Positions 37,681-52,916 are shown, counted from the stretch's first letter. The stretch: DNA of 64,000 nucleotides from Taenia hydatigena (GCA_036345935.2 JADWOT020001326.1:310001-374000); one strand, 5' to 3'. A program made the numbers and translations. The notes: generated by a model from the letters alone, not told the origin.

Positions 37681-40600
37681 AAATAAACCAACGAGGCATA
37701 AGATGGACGTTACGGCTCTACATGTTTACTGGCTGGCTTGTTTTCAACGCATGCAGCATCCACCTATAAAGACGTCTGAATGGCTGAATCATGCAGTACG
37801 CTACAGAAATCAACTCTCAAGATATGACTTCATTTACCCACTAAAATTGCTCACATAAAAGAAGTCCAATAATCCACCAAGAACGATCCTGTGCATATTT
37901 CACTGCCCCAACCCCAACCGATATGCTTATAGTACTTCAAATCAGTGATTTATAATAAACAATAAGGAAGACGTTCTAGAGTGAGTATGGGGCCCATTTG
38001 AAATAACCATCACGCCAAATGTATGTAACGTTAGTAATTGAAAAGCGGGCAATTACTGCAGCTCCCACCCGAGATTCCACCGAGGAAGCAATCTTTTAAG
38101 TAACCGCCTTCGCCACATGTTCGTTGCCATGGTGCTGCAGTTCTCTGCCCCATAGAAGGAGAGCTCAATGAATCACACGTTTCAAACTGAGCGACGATCC
38201 TCACGGTGAAAGGATACGAGATCTTTCAGCGCAATAATGGCTGTATAGCACAGAGGAGACATTTACCTTATCCTTTGCAACTGAGATTGAAAGCACCAAT
38301 CCCTCTTAGGAGCAGAGAAAATATGCCCATACGCGGAAATCCTTCCGATTTGCAACCAACACAGCTACTTTTGTTACAGCACATGGACAAGATTTACCCA
38401 GGGGAAAATCGAAATCCTGCGTTGGACCATGAAGGGGAAGTAAAGTATCGACTTATGATTATGGCACTTTCGAACCCAAATTGTTTCGCATCTCCTCCCG
38501 CATCTAAACTGAGACGATGCTGGGCATTAATTCTTTACTCAGTAAAAATGAGCTACACCCACGGGTTCGACGCCTTCATAAGGGTAGAAATATTTCATCT
38601 ATTCACTAAGGTCAGCATACGATCCTTCATTTTTACTCGCCATTGAAGTCAGCAAACTCTTTGTCCACTAGGGTAAGGAAAAGGAAGTGCCGCAAAGGCT
38701 CTAGCTGATAAGCGGATGCTCACGATCAACCGCTGGGATAACCACAAATCACAGTTTTGCGCTCAGCAATGCGCTAGAGGACAAAAGTCGAGGCAACGCT
38801 TTACAAATTGCGGTTGCTACATTATCTGCACATCGGCTCCTTGGCGCAAATGTTTGGTTTCATCTAACAACTACCATGGAACCTCAAACGTTGCCTAACT
38901 CGTCTAAAACAGTTCGCCTGCCCTCAAGTGACAAATCCATCGTATTGGTATGCAAGTTCTTGCGCAAAAATAAAAAAAACTGGTAGGGGATGATGAAAAA
39001 TCAGATCCTCATCTTCCGCTACAATTTGAAGACAAAACCACTCGAGACAGGAGGCAGTGGGGACGCTGCAGTGTTAGAAGGCAATAAGACTGATCAATTA
39101 CAAGTCGACAATATCGAGCTCAAATTAGTGTGCTTGAGCCTTATTCGTAATTGACAATTGTAATGCACAAATAAATATGTATCCTTAAACTTGTTTAACC
39201 TAGAATCGTTTTGCATTAAAGAGCAGGATTGAACAGGTAGACGATTAAGAATAAATGGGGGAAGGTATGGACTGCTTAAAAGGTAGTGAATAATGGATGG
39301 GCTTAAAGGTGAGTAAGCACAGGATTCTAGTGTTCCAAACCTCTCTAGACAACAAGGGCTCACTTTCAGTAAAGGCAATGGCCGTCGCTTTATTCCGTTT
39401 CCTTCCGCACAAAGCAGGCCTTCTAAGATGCACAAAGTCTACGTAATATAGCAGTAGTCAAGTTTCTAATAGACGAGTGACTAATCTTCGATTAAATTAG
39501 AAGCCATAATAAACAGACTTCGCATTGCATTTATCCGATGGAAGGTAGCCTCTAAAATGGTAGGTTAACGAGTGAATTAAAAACGCTATCGCCCTCTTAA
39601 AAGTTGAAAGAGAACCTTTGAAAAGCGTTGCTTTTACCTCAACGTTGATGTCTGCGTCATTGAATGAGCATCAATTCAATCCTGTAGTATAGAGGGTCCC
39701 GGAACACATTTCAAATAGGGAACCAATATGTTTGCGCAAATGTTTTGTGGTTCCTGAAGAAGTAAGGAGACAAAATATGCAAAGAAGTGTCATGGCTGCA
39801 TGATCATCGGTGGAACTGAGCAGTCGATTGCGTGATGAGGGAGTTAGGCATTGTTCCTCTGAAGCGGTTAGTTCGGAGCATGTCGCCACCTGAATTTTAT
39901 GTTGAAGCTAAGATGATGTTCGAAGAGATAGCTAAAGTGAGCATAAGTCCTTTCGGTACTAACGTAGAGGTAGATCCCTTAGAGACAAAAGACTCGCATT
40001 CCACCGTTCTACCACGGTCATGCCGAAAACCGAATAACTAAGCCAAGGAAAGGCCTGATAGATGCGCCAAAAACAAGGTAATTAATAGATGGCCTATTAT
40101 CAAAAACGGTCTAAAATTGTTCCTAACTTTGAGCTTAATGAAAGTATTCTAACGAAAATTAAAAGGTTCAGATTCTTCATCAGATGGGGAACATAACCGT
40201 TCAAAGTTAGTTGTTTGCACTAAGAGTATGAGATTTTTACTAGTTCAGGCACTGTTTCTAATTGGCGCATCGACAGAGCCTTCAACGAATGAGTCACTGA
40301 AAAAGAGACGGCTTCCATCAGCGTAAACTGAGTAAATCAATGCTAAGTATGGCATAATGTAACAAGATAACTGCTGGATCACAAAGTTAAATAGCAAGTG
40401 CATGCGCCATGCGACCAGCATCAGTTCTTCATACTTTTACCTAATTGGTGCCACCACAGTCTCGCCTAATATTTGTGCGCAGCAGCATTGCATGCCTTAG
40501 TGGTAAAAGCCAAAATTCGATCTAACTTAATGGCAAATAGAAATGACACTGTCAGCTGTTGCATTATAGAAGCATTTATATGCAAGTGGGAGTCTGCGTG

Positions 40601-43600
40601 GTTAAATACAATCGATCTGCGATCTCGCTTGTTCGATTCTTTTTAATCGCAGGCGTGAAGAAAAAAGCAACGTGATTTACCTTTGCTAAAGAAATGGAGC
40701 ATTCAGCGTAAGAAATCTATTAATGTAACTACCAGCAAAAATGCATCATCGGATGCACCATTTTAATAAGTAAAGACGTTGATTTCCATCTGCTTTTTTG
40801 GACAATCGCATCAAATATACAGGCCCGTCTTGGCTGTACTCCAAGTTCCAGCAGGCGCAGGAAAATTTTGTGCACTAAATTTTGCAAAATATGCATTCAT
40901 TCTCCTTGCGTTAACGTCAAAGTGGTTTTACTCTGGATGGTTTTCACCTATCACAAATACGCATACAAATGCTTTATGACCCATTGGTTCAAGCAAATAT
41001 GTTGTCAAAGCAAAATCCTGTCTTTCGCAATGACCTTCGACGGCATCAGCGATTCCTGTGTACCCAATAACCGGAACAATGCAGGTCGCGGCCTCTACAC
41101 TTCTATTTATTTGACCCCTTGAAACAAGGCGCCGCATTGTGCACTACGTTATCAAAAGCTGACTGAGCTGCAGCTTTAAGTTCCTCTCGATTCAGAAGCA
41201 AATGCTTACTAAGTCCGTCAACAAGACGTACCGATGTGGAAGTGGAAACTTAGATGAATAGATGGAGGGACAGAGAAGCAGACGATCAAAATAAATAAAG
41301 AAATGGGAAGAGTATTAATTTTAGTGATGGTTTTAGAGATGTAGTGAGAGCTGTAGGGCAAACGACGATCTTGCACAAGTGGATCATCCCACTTATGAGA
41401 AGGCACTCAAGATTGTTCGCGGACTTGCTGGCACCAAACTTTTGTCCCAAACCTTTATCATGCCACACAGCCTACATTGGCGGACGAATCGCTAGTTGTT
41501 GTTGAACAAATCGATCAGGATTAGATGCAAATTCTCTTACGAAATTCTTTTTTAATCAAGCAGTCCTCGGATTTGGTACCTTAGAGTAGCACCCCTGCAG
41601 AGAGCCTTCGCACTTGCTTACTAATCCACAGAGTTCTTTTAATGGTGGTCTTTTGAATGTTGCGATTCCATATCTCGATAACAATGCAGGCAATGAGCAT
41701 CTGCTAGCGTGTGCTATCAAGCATCTCAGACACCTTCGCCCTCTACAACTTTCCAGAGGATATAAGTGCATTAGAAGTATTGAGCCAATTCAATTCATCT
41801 CAGTTTTGTTAGATTGACCATGATTTGTAAATAAGTACACGAAGCGCCCAGCAACACTTAAAATAATTGCATTTTAGAAACTCACTTATTGTATGCAATA
41901 ATTTAAACTAATAGAGTTGGTATTCTAAGAGAATAGTAATTTCACCGCTATTAAGCGGAGGATTAACACAATCAAATTGGTGCTGTCTTATGTATAAAGT
42001 TGTGGCTTTGCATTGAGATGAATTGCGGGGTTAAAGCAATGTAAAGCAATAGCACGAACATAACATTTCACGCAAATATGCATTGTTGCTATGTGTGTGA
42101 GTGATCGGAGGGCCCTGATGCTACCTTGAAGATGAGTGAAGGCATACATACAGTAGTAACTTAAGATTACCGACGCAGCCAAAATACAGTTCAACCACCA
42201 ACGAGTGATGAAGAAGGCCGGAACTAGTCCCCTTCTCAATGCCGAGAGCTAAAGACGGGCTCTCTCCTCCCTCCATATTCCTCCTTGATCCTCCTCCTGA
42301 TCAACTTAGAGGTCAGTCATCTCGTAATATCGGCTGTGTAGGAGAAACGCTGGCGAACTTACCCCACAAAAAGCGAAATTCCGTGCACACGAACACATGC
42401 CTGACCTCAACCTCAGAGATCATTTTTAACGAGTTGACCGCATCAGGCGCTTGCTAGTGAACCCAACTACCGTCGCGGCTCTAGTCTTTACGTAAGCCAG
42501 TCAGCTGCATGCAGGTGTCATAATATCTTGCTGGATGCGAGAGTTGTTAGCCCGCACTAATGCGTCCTTCCTTGGCATTAAAATGTACCGACTTCATATA
42601 AAACAAGATGATTATACGTTATTGTCTGTTTTCGTGAAGAAATATGTCGACTTTGGAACAGAAACAGTGTTCGTGATGGAATCAATTATGTACACTCTTT
42701 TCTGATGCACTTAACTTCTTGTCTGGGGGATCAAAATCTCACCCGATACAAATCATTAGGATCATATGCCCGTACACACTTCTTTATATTTTATTGACAC
42801 TGAGCACATGAATTGGTGCTATCTGCTCAGCAATCTACTCTGCTTGTAACTTACAGGTACAAAGAGCCACACTCAATCTTGCATAGGTTCTGCCAGTGCT
42901 TAGGCCAAATCCGCATTTCTGCATCCACAACTACAGTCAACGAGATGAGCACGTACCTCCACACCATTATTAGGACACATGCTGGCGTAATTCGTCCTCA
43001 TCGCACAAATTTTGGTCTAGCTAAAGTGATTTTGCGTCTGTGTGTATGGATCTACTTTGTTAGTGTGCCATAACTTGATGTGGTTTGTACAAAGCGCTGG
43101 GGAGGTTAATTTGCCAGGCCAGCGATGTGATGCCAAAACGCAAGACTATCACAGAAGGAATAACTTTTTGTTCTGTATGACCATGTAAATTAATTAATGG
43201 GTTTAAATATAGTGCTTGCTCAATTCGCTTCACGTAGCAATGGGGTGACTTCGATAATCTTCCTGTAATGGCTGCAAAATCGGAAACCTCTGACACAGCG
43301 CAGCGTAAAATTCGGAGAAAAGAATAAAAGCAGGAATGGAAGAGCACTAAGGAATGTAGGAATCATGCTAAGAGTTGTCGCAGCAAGCTAACGTAACAGT
43401 AATCGTCAAAAATAATTGAAGCGTTTCCTCTATCTAAGTTGCTGCTTCATTTGTCGCGGACCATACCCATGTATTATGTATGAGCAATAAAGTTTGGTAA
43501 CCGGAATGAATTACCAGTTAGTTAGGAGGGCTTGACAACAATATGATGGGCCTGCGCTTATGCGCGAAGCGGCAACAAGGAGTAGAAGTGAGCCATAGAA

Positions 43601-46500
43601 TTAGTTGCGCAGATATCGAGACCTCGAACACATCCAGTTACCATTATTGCCGGAAAAGATAAGGAAATGGATGTAACCAATGTCAAGACAAGATGAGCCG
43701 TGGTTCGCCCTGCCACTATGCTGCTAAATAGCATTAATTTTCTGGATCTGAAGTCTAAAATAAGTGTACTTCCTTCTGCATCAATTTCTCGAAGTCACTT
43801 CCAAGCGCAGTCCGCGAGAGCTGATTTTTGGGCAGACAATGATATATTTTAGCAGGCTTGATAAAAAAACTATAAAACAGGGCATTCGTAAAATGAGGGA
43901 TTTGACAACACTTACTTAATTCATGTGCAGAAAAGTAGTGCTGTTCAAAGAGAAGCATTAGGAAGGCGTGCTTATTAAAAATTTGCAGAGATCTCTTTGA
44001 CTCTCGACCTTCACAGTTTAGATGATAGAAAGCATGGCCTTGATGAACGTGCGGCAAGGAGAGCCAAAGATAGCAGTCAATAGTCGAGATTAGGAGAGAT
44101 GGCGGTGAGAACAATTTGACCAAATTTTCCCGGTAATTTGTCATTTGGGATTGACAAGCTGCACTTTTATGCACTTTGATATCCCAGTGATCCATAATAA
44201 ATCTGCAGCATCGTGAGTCCATTCACCTAGAAAGGCTTAATGCGACACCTTTCCATTGCAGAATCCGCAGCACTAGCGCAGAAAATGAAGCGAAGCCTGT
44301 TGAAATAGGCATGACATCTGATCATCAAGAAGAACCAAAAGACTGCAAAATTACCTTAGCTTGCAGCATGGTCTGTAGCCTTGTCTAAATGTTGAGTCTT
44401 ATCACTAACATTACAGGGACTTCCCCGAAATCGCCGATTGCTTATCCAACGACAGCTGGCTTCGTCTAAATTTATTCAGCGTGAAGACTATCAGTCATAA
44501 TTCGACAAAATAACGAGCGACTGCTCTTCCAATTAGAAAAATATTTGCTTTTATTGCACTAAATGCCGGCAAAATACTCCTTGGCACCAAAATTGAGGTT
44601 TCCTTACAGAAAACCGAACCATTAACTGGCGCCTCTGCCATTGCAATTATTGTCAAGGACTTTAGAGCAGCTGCTTGATTAGATAAGTATATTTAATTTG
44701 CTTGTAATCTTTAAGAACAATGTTGATAAACAGCGATAAACACTAATAAACATTGAAAACTAGTTACTTGTGATATTCAACAGAAGCATTGCCTTACCAT
44801 TATTTCCAAAATTTTATAAGGATATACAGTAAGCAAAATGCTGTGGAGGCGGGGCCTGGGCTAAAGAGGAGTAGTAATGATCAGTTCTATGGCTATGGCG
44901 CAAACAAGTATATTATAGTAATTCCATCTGGCCCACGCCACAAAAGTAGCATGAATACGAAGCATTTGAATGACACAGACTTAGATGTGGTGGAATATAC
45001 TTTACGATTCCGTGGCCATATATTATGATATTTAATCAAACCGAGTTTGTTCCTTTAAAAAGGTAATTACGACCTAAATAAAGAGGAGTCAGAGCTAGTT
45101 ATTCAGTTGAAATGAAACCTTGTTGTAATCTCTAGTGATTATATTATTTCTTGCGTTTTAAACTGTCGCGGAACTGTTTAGTAATAGGATCCTATGTCCT
45201 CTGCTAACATTCCTCTAAAAATGCATTCGCAAGTTTTAATTAATATCCTTCATCACCTCCTGGCAATAGTTTCTATTGCCCACAAGACTGCATGTGCAGT
45301 GGGCTCTAAACATGCATCTGGAAATAAAGGTAGACAAGGCCTGATCATTGCTTTTAAAGACAAGTGTTTTAGTGGACGAGGAGTACGCATCCGCTCATAT
45401 CTAGTTAAAAACGGATGACAAATGGTTCTAATGACAATTTTTTTTTATCAGAACAGTTCTGCGCAGCTACCTATTATTTGTTGCAAAGTCAGCCTGCCCT
45501 TTTTACTGTTGCTTTTCATGGCTATTTGATCGCTTTTAGTTGGAGGGATTGATGGATCGCGACTTTTATCAAAGCCACGACTTTCTTTATAAGTCATAAT
45601 GCGCTATTTTTCTAAAAGCTAGCATTTGGATTCGCTAAAGTAAATTTGATCAAACAGGAAGTTGCCTTGCAGAACGCATGTTTAACATTCCCATCAGTCT
45701 AATTCTATGTGCATGACTCTCAAGATGCACTCCATCACTTGCGTCTAAGTAGCCCGCATCAAAGTGTCCCAGAGTGGCATGTTTCAGACCTGTTTAAGAG
45801 TCGACCCATAACTCCTGACATTTCGTGGTGTAAAATATAGCAACGATCGAGACAATCGGTCGAAGGGCGGAAGGAATGGGTCACCTTTTAAACAGCATGT
45901 ACTTTTTGTAAGCGATTCTTGCTACTCACTGAAGATAGTAGCAGTTCACTTCGCAAATGGAAAAGTGGATCGCGTTGTAAAACAAAGGCTGATATAGGCC
46001 ACCCAGAGGTGCTACACAATTGCCGTAATCGCTAAAACGCCTAATATGCACTTCGACGTTTCCCGAATATCAAATGATGGTGAAATCAGTTAAAATGGAG
46101 ATTGAATCACTTTTTGTCTTTGCATTTCATGAGATCGCTACCCCGAACCGCTGTTGACGGTGGCACAGGTGACCACAGGTGCTGAAGTCGTTTCTAAGAG
46201 TTTTAAAGTGTGCAATAACGCCAATTTTAAATGAGTTTATATAAAATGGCTTGCGCTGACCATGAACATTAGCTACGAATTCCCTCTAGTGCTAGCGCTA
46301 CCCTGTCTCGCAGAGGCACCGATGCATAGTATTTTGCGGATTATCTCCTTAATGAAGCTTTTATAGGCCTTTATTTCAACAACGATAGAATTCTTGGTAA
46401 GTTACCTAGTTTAGCATTGAAAAATATGACCCTATTGCTCTCTGAGTGTGCTAAATTACTGTTTGATAAATGAGCATCAATACATGTTTCTTTGCTTTGA
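37681..46500. other. No gene recognised; two longer unassigned frames
   Basis: The longest frames are 146 codons on the plus strand (38206-38646) and 155 codons on the minus strand (44222-43755). Neither shows a domain, membrane pattern or splice partner that I can defend. The rest is short frames. A 45970-46035 segment resembles part of the 2.34 kb repeat unit downstream. Confidence 0.4.
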
Positions 46501-46543
46501 TTTTGGAAAACAGTCGTTTTATGAGGCACTTTATGACCTTAAT

Positions 46544-48880
46544 TCAGTCCTTTCTTTAAAGCTCACCTATTCTTATTGCAGTAAAATCAGTTTACTGCCC
46601 AGACCAACTTGGCAGGGCGCGAGTAGTCTTACGAAAAAAACACAAACATATATATTGAAGTAAAAATATAACAGCAAAGCATACGCGGCTCATTGTGTTG
46701 CACGTCTGTGTGACTCCTTGAATACCAATTAGCATTATGCTCATGCCCATCACAGGCGCTGTCCCATTTCACTCCCAAGTAGAAGATGCTGCCTACAGAA
46801 TCCCATCCCTTCCTCATGTTACTCCTCAGGTTAATTTCATGTCATCTTTGCTGCATCTCACTGTCAAGATGCTCTTTTATACATTTGCACTCACCAATTA
46901 CAGCTGATAAGCTTTCCATTTTGATTTCAATGTCTAGAGCGGAATTAGCCTGTACTTCTGACCACGCTTCGATTTTTGTGTCCGCTACAAATTTTACACC
47001 TTTTACCATGCATTGGATTGCGGACAGCATGGATTTAATGTCCGTCTCACCTCTTGAAATTTAGTTGTACACCAAGTCACGGCTCTGAATAGAGCTCTAC
47101 CCAATGCAGACAGCGAATTCATGCTGCTCTTGAGAAACCCAACTAGCAGTCTTTAGGTAAATTTTGTGCGCAAAATATTTCGGCATGTCCACCTCACACA
47201 TCTGTTCCTGAGTATTTAAAACAGACATTGTCTTCGTATAAATACAGCGGAGACAATCAAATCGCAATTAGTTGTACTTCAATCAACTAGTTTCTCTACC
47301 TTTTAATTGTTTGCCAAAAAGCAGCAGCAGACGCTAGGCTTAATTTATGTTTTGCCTAAACTGACGACCATCTAGCTGATTCCAAAAAAACCAAACTGGG
47401 TTTCGTCAAATCAGTACAAGCACAGGGACGTATTTGCAAGGAAGCAACTGGATCCAGTCATGCTTGAACAGGTTACAATGAACTGTACCTTAGTAAATAA
47501 TGACAAAGATCGTGTCTGTGCGTGTCATTAGGCGCAATCGCGAAATTTGCTGATCCGACTTAGGTCCGACCCCCCTGACCTCAGAGAGATAATCCAAAAA
47601 TCACTGAAGGCATGATTAATACCTAATGTGATGTCATACCACAATGACGGATAGAGACTCAGCTGGTCGTCAGTAATCAATATCATCCGAACCATGCTAG
47701 CAGGGAATATTTTTCATAAGACATCCAGATGGGACTCTAACTATGCTCGAATAACCGCAGATTTTATGTTGAGAATACCAAGCAAATGGCCATCACCTCC
47801 AAATTTAAGGCCCATCTCATTGTTATTAACGAAATAATCTAGCTAAACTTGATTGATGGATCAAATGGTGGGGAATTGGCTAGGACGCAAAACTAATCAT
47901 GCTGGAATGGGGTTCATTTTGTACTAGCGTGCCACACTTTCGTAACACTAATCTCTTAGTCAGAAGGGTTACCACAACTTCCAATGTTAATATTATATGG
48001 CCAAATTAATGCTGGTTGAGTGTGATTGTCACACTAACCCTTGTAAAGTCTCAAATGTCTCTGGGACTCCAAAGGAAAATGCGGGGATGGCCACCAACAA
48101 TTACCACTTAGCACGACGCCTGATCTTAAACACCTTCAAAGGGAGCTGATACAGGCTATCTAGAGGCGTCACGCAAGTACCGTGAATAAAAATTGCGATC
48201 AGTGTGTTGCAGCTAGGCTTAACTTGTACCGCAATCCACCTCAAATGTTAACTGTCCATACTATGCAGTGTCGATGACCTCATTTAAAGTAAAAGTCGAG
48301 CGCTCTTAGTCTATGCAAGCCAAAAGAGCACCACTTCCAAATGCTGTTGATTTTGATACTGGCGACCACCAAAAATTAGGTTTTGACGAAACTTGTAGTT
48401 TCGAGGTATATAACACTACCGGTCTTGGATGAGAGTTTTTATGAAATGAGTCGCGTCTTTTGAAATGCTAACTGCATATTTCCCTTAGGCTAACATTATC
48501 CTGTTCCATGGTGACATAACAACTAATTTTTAAAGATAGCCTCAATCAACAGATCGTTGAGTGAATTTATGACCTCTCTTTTGATGTTAAATGAACAGGC
48601 ACAAATTGTGTTTGGGGCAACCACTATGCAGGCTGAGGCAAAATTTCGACGAAATTTCTACATGCTTCTAATCTGGGAATGATGGGTTTTGTCGTGTGTT
48701 AATTTATTCAAGGACAAAATAATGACAGTTTAGAGGTATAACAGTTTCCAAATAATTCCTTCAAACTTCGCCACACTGCAAGTGGTCTGTACCATTGCTA
48801 GGCAATTGAGTATCAAGGCGGGTTTCGCTGCGTCGATATTAGAAAATAGGAGTTTCATTTCAAGTTGCAGGACTCTGCCT
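46544..48880. repeat. Tandem duplication, copy A (period about 2.34 kb)
   Basis: Matches copy B at a constant offset. Anchors: TTAAAGCT(C/T)ACCTATT at 46556 and 48892; GAATACC at 46720 and 49048; AGACAG at 47108 and 49435; TCGCGAA at 47539 and 49890; GCCATCA at 47789 and 50144. Sequence between anchors aligns with many substitutions and small indels, by eye around two thirds identical. The minus strand of copy A has a 62-codon frame (47030-46842) containing VKFVADTKIEAWSEVQ. The unit has no recognised gene or terminal repeats. Confidence 0.7.
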
Positions 48881-50160
48881 TTATTTCTTCCTTAAAGCTT
48901 ACCTATTTCGCCTTCAATAAAAGCCCCCATTCTTTCCAGCCCAACTTTATGGTATATGATTAGTTATGTAAAAGCATCGCAAGCGCAGTTAATCAGAATG
49001 AGTCTTAGAACGAAATAGATGAAGTATAAGTGGCTGGTTAGCTTCTCGAATACCGACTAGCATTCTACCCGTGTCTCATCATAGGTGTTATCTTGTTCTC
49101 CCTTCGATATAAACTTCTCCTTCAAGAATTGTCTCCCTCCTCCGCGTTATTCTAGGTCAATTTTGCGTCGCAATGATTTGCATCCCACCATTTAAATGAT
49201 CTTATGAAGCCCTCGCTTTCACCAGGCGCAGCTAAAAAACAGTGTATATTGGTTGTGATTTTAAAAGTAGCATTAAGAATAGATATGATTTGTGCTTCAT
49301 CCAACGTGCTGACGCTAGTGTCCGCCATTAATTTCTGTATCTTCTGCGTGGATTGTATTTAAAGACAGCGTTGCTTCATTGCAAATCCTAATTGGAATCC
49401 AAGTAGCAGCTTTTAATGCACCTCATCTTAGTGTAGACAGCAAGGTCATGCCTCTCTTGAAGATCTGACTAACATTTTTAGGCTATATTCAATGCTTAAA
49501 ATTGTTGGTCTATTTTACCTAGTACATGTAAGGCAGACTTGCTTTTGACTTAAATACGATGAAATCAACGAAACTACAGCTTTAGTTTTTCATTTGGCTA
49601 GTTCTTTTAATTTGTCATTATTTACTGAAACGCAATAGCAAATGTCAAGCTTAGTTCGTATCTGGCTTAAGTTGGCGATTGTATAGCTTATCCTAAGGAA
49701 GCCAATCAGCGTTTACTGACTCGACGTAAGCAGACGGATGAGCTAACAAGTTTGCTGCTAAATAGAACCGTTAATTAATAGTCTACACTTAACCGTAGCT
49801 CCTCAAAAACACAGATGGTGGTTGTCGCTTAGACATGCCGAATCTGAGACCAAATACTCAGACTCGGATATGAACGTTGTGAGGCACGGTCGCGAATTTC
49901 TCTATGCTGACTCAACTCTAACGTCCCCGAGACTTTACCTCTACATAACCCATAATCTCTACGGTCAAGATTGTTAACATCATTATGTAATATTACCTTG
50001 ATAGATTAAAGCACAGCAGTTCAGTAGAGCTCAAATTCAGCCCACCCCGTTAACGCTAAATACTTTCCATGGAATATCTTAATGAGTCTCTAGCTAAAGT
50101 TTTGCGTCTATAGATTGGGGATGTTAAGGATTTCATGCAAATTGCCATCACTTATGGCCA
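48881..50160. repeat. Tandem duplication, copy B
   Basis: Second copy of the unit starting near 46.5 kb, aligned with offsets of 2327-2355 bases across at least 1.25 kb. Its minus strand has QKLMADTSVSTLDEAQ at the place where copy A has VKFVADTKIEAWSEVQ, so the ancestor may have been coding, but the frame here ends early. Beyond about 50160 the match becomes too weak to follow by eye. Confidence 0.7.
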
Positions 50161-52916
50161 CGACATCGCCTTCTTTGTAATAAATAAAAACATCCTTACA
50201 CTTACTCGACGGAGCGAGTGGTGAATTTGTTACTGATTGCCACGCAGGCCTCCTGTTAAGGAAAGCCACTATGTATTCTAAATTAAACTTTACTGACGCT
50301 GATTAAATGTGAATACTGTACGGATTGCGAATGGGTGTAGCCTTAAAAGCAATTTTTGCTACTCTGTCTTTTCCGAGTGTGAAACATTGATACGTGATCC
50401 AGGTTAATTGCATAACGGCGATCTCAATGCATCACTATTTGGCCATCTGCATAGATCCTATTCGGGTGCGGGAGACGAGGTTGAGAAATGGAGGAGGGGG
50501 AAGTATTGCATACATATGTCTAGTTTTCCGCAGTATCGTATGCTATTGTGATCATGGCGTAGTGGCTAGAATTTCTGTGTAAATGAGCATGCGAATCGGG
50601 TTACCGGTAAACTTATGATTACAGGCAAAATCTTATTAAAGTATGCCCATTGAAACAGTCATCAGCTGACTTTAACAAGTTTCACCAACTAGCTTTTTAC
50701 GGTAGGATAATTTGTGTGAAATCATGAGTCTAGTTTCCATGGCTTTATTCTCCTTGAGCGAAACGCCGTTTAGCGTTACCTGGCTCATATTGTCAAAAAA
50801 AGGAAAATCAATTCCAAGTAAGAGCTTGTGCAAGTCACAGAATAAACCCCGCTCTTTGAATTTTTCCAAACAAAGGCTATAGACTTATCGTCCTTTTATA
50901 ATCAACACTTAAGTGCGCTTAACTTAAGGCGAAAATGTTAATTGTGATCTTCAATGCCAATTGATCACTCGAGCAACACGCATATACTTGTACCATAAAT
51001 CAGATGAACGAATTCTTAAAGTAACTTGCATAAAGGGTATCACCACACAGATCCTGGTCTCGGCTAGAAGGTGGCATCCTTACATCAAACCCAAAGATAT
51101 GTTAAATGCTTCAAGCTGGACATGAAAATGCCTTAACTTCAAGTAATTTTACGTTTAACGCCCTCCTAGACTAGTTTAGATGGCAGAATGTATGCATAGA
51201 TGGAAGTACCTTTGCCTTTTTTACAAGATAAATACCGAGATGCTTTCACTAAAGTCATGTGAAGAGAATTTCTAGTATGGTTAAGCCCCAAGGGTGCGTT
51301 CCTGTAATCTGCATCAGAATTTCCTTGCAAAAATAAGGTGTTTATTGCCAGCAGTGATTACTTATCAATGTGTTTGATTCTTTTTACACTTCCTTTTCTA
51401 TATTTAGGCTAACTTGCTTCCTCAAATCAGCAAAAATTGCTCGAGATAATGCACATTTGCACGTTACCGTTGGAAGCCGAATCAAAGATCCCACAAAAGG
51501 TCTGAACCACTTTTGTCTTACTTATTCTTAGGTCAACTTCACGTGGATGTGAATTTGTCCGCCCTAAGGGACAAAATTAGTGTAACACAAAATGTTATTC
51601 CGCTGATTTTGATGGGGGACATTATTAAGCTTACCAGCTGACTCAAGAGTTTTACCCATCGTAGACCTCGTCTGTGTGCCAAATCACCACAAAAGGACAT
51701 CTCATTACCCATTTATTGAGTAAAGTCATATAAGACAAACAATAATGTTAGCAGTCTTTTCTAGTTTATGACAGACGCGGTAAAAAATCACTAGTTTTGA
51801 CACTAACTGGGCCAATGTTATGTAGAAGGTTAACTTGCTCATCCATAACGTAAGGCACAAGGCGCTGACCCAATAGTTGTGCAGACTCATCAGAATGTCC
51901 AATCAGATGCCTCATTCTCTCATTGATCACTCCCAACCAATAATGCAGGAGTTGTGATTCATCCATTGGCGAATAAGCGCTTAGAATATGGATAACGGAC
52001 GCACCAAAGAAATGTATAAATATCAAAGATGAGTAGCAGCAGCACCACTCAGGTCCAAATTTCGTGTCAGGGTGTCACGTAGTCCTGAATCGTTCATTGT
52101 ACTGCATTCCTACACGCATTGATCGTAGAGCGGAATCAGCCAATTCTAACTCTAATGTTGCATCTCAAGTTCAGGAGGACAGAAATTCCGATGAGTGCTT
52201 TAGATTTATAGTGTCCTTGTCAAATGGTATAGTCTTAGGGTTATAAACTTCATTCTTTCATGAAACCACCCGGTTTCTGCGTGCAGCCGCCAAATTATTC
52301 CCTTTTTGGCACTTTGCAGTTTAAAAATAAGATAGTGATAAGCAAGAATTGGCTAACCTATCTTCTTTACTGGTTAATGTTTTAGCGGTACTCTTAGGAG
52401 AGCCACCAAGAGCGGAATGTGCCCCAACCCCTTTTTATCCATTCCAGTTTGTTAGTAGTACACACCCAGCGGAGTGACACATTTGAAATCTATTTTTTTT
52501 TTGATATTTAAATGCGCGCTCCTAGGTTAGCTCAACCAAGGCAATTTTTAAGGTTGTGGCTGGTTTTCATGTAGGAAATTCATGACCGATTTCGTCAGTA
52601 TTAGATAGGAAGGCCTATCTACTACTGAAAGGGAGGGCTTGCTATGCAAGTTTAGGAGACCGTGAAGTTAAGAAATGCTTTCCATGTTTTCTTTTTCCAC
52701 TGACGTCATTTTTGCTTTATTTTACAATTACATTTAATTATACCAAAGGTCGTGCCTTGGAGGACTCCTTTGGCCCAAGAGGACCTAGTCCGTTGACAAT
52801 TGCAGATAGAATTTCCTCAGTAACCGTAAGTACTTGGAATTGGGCTGCAGTACGGCCGTGAAATACCCATGCCTTCTCGTATTTAACAACAATGATTGCC
52901 TTTTGATAGAACTCAG
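50161..52916. other. No gene recognised; possible CELF intron
   Basis: Short frames only. I searched for the first two RRMs expected upstream of the CELF exons and found none, so this stretch is probably part of a long intron of that gene or its flank. A T-run lies near 52490. Confidence 0.45.
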
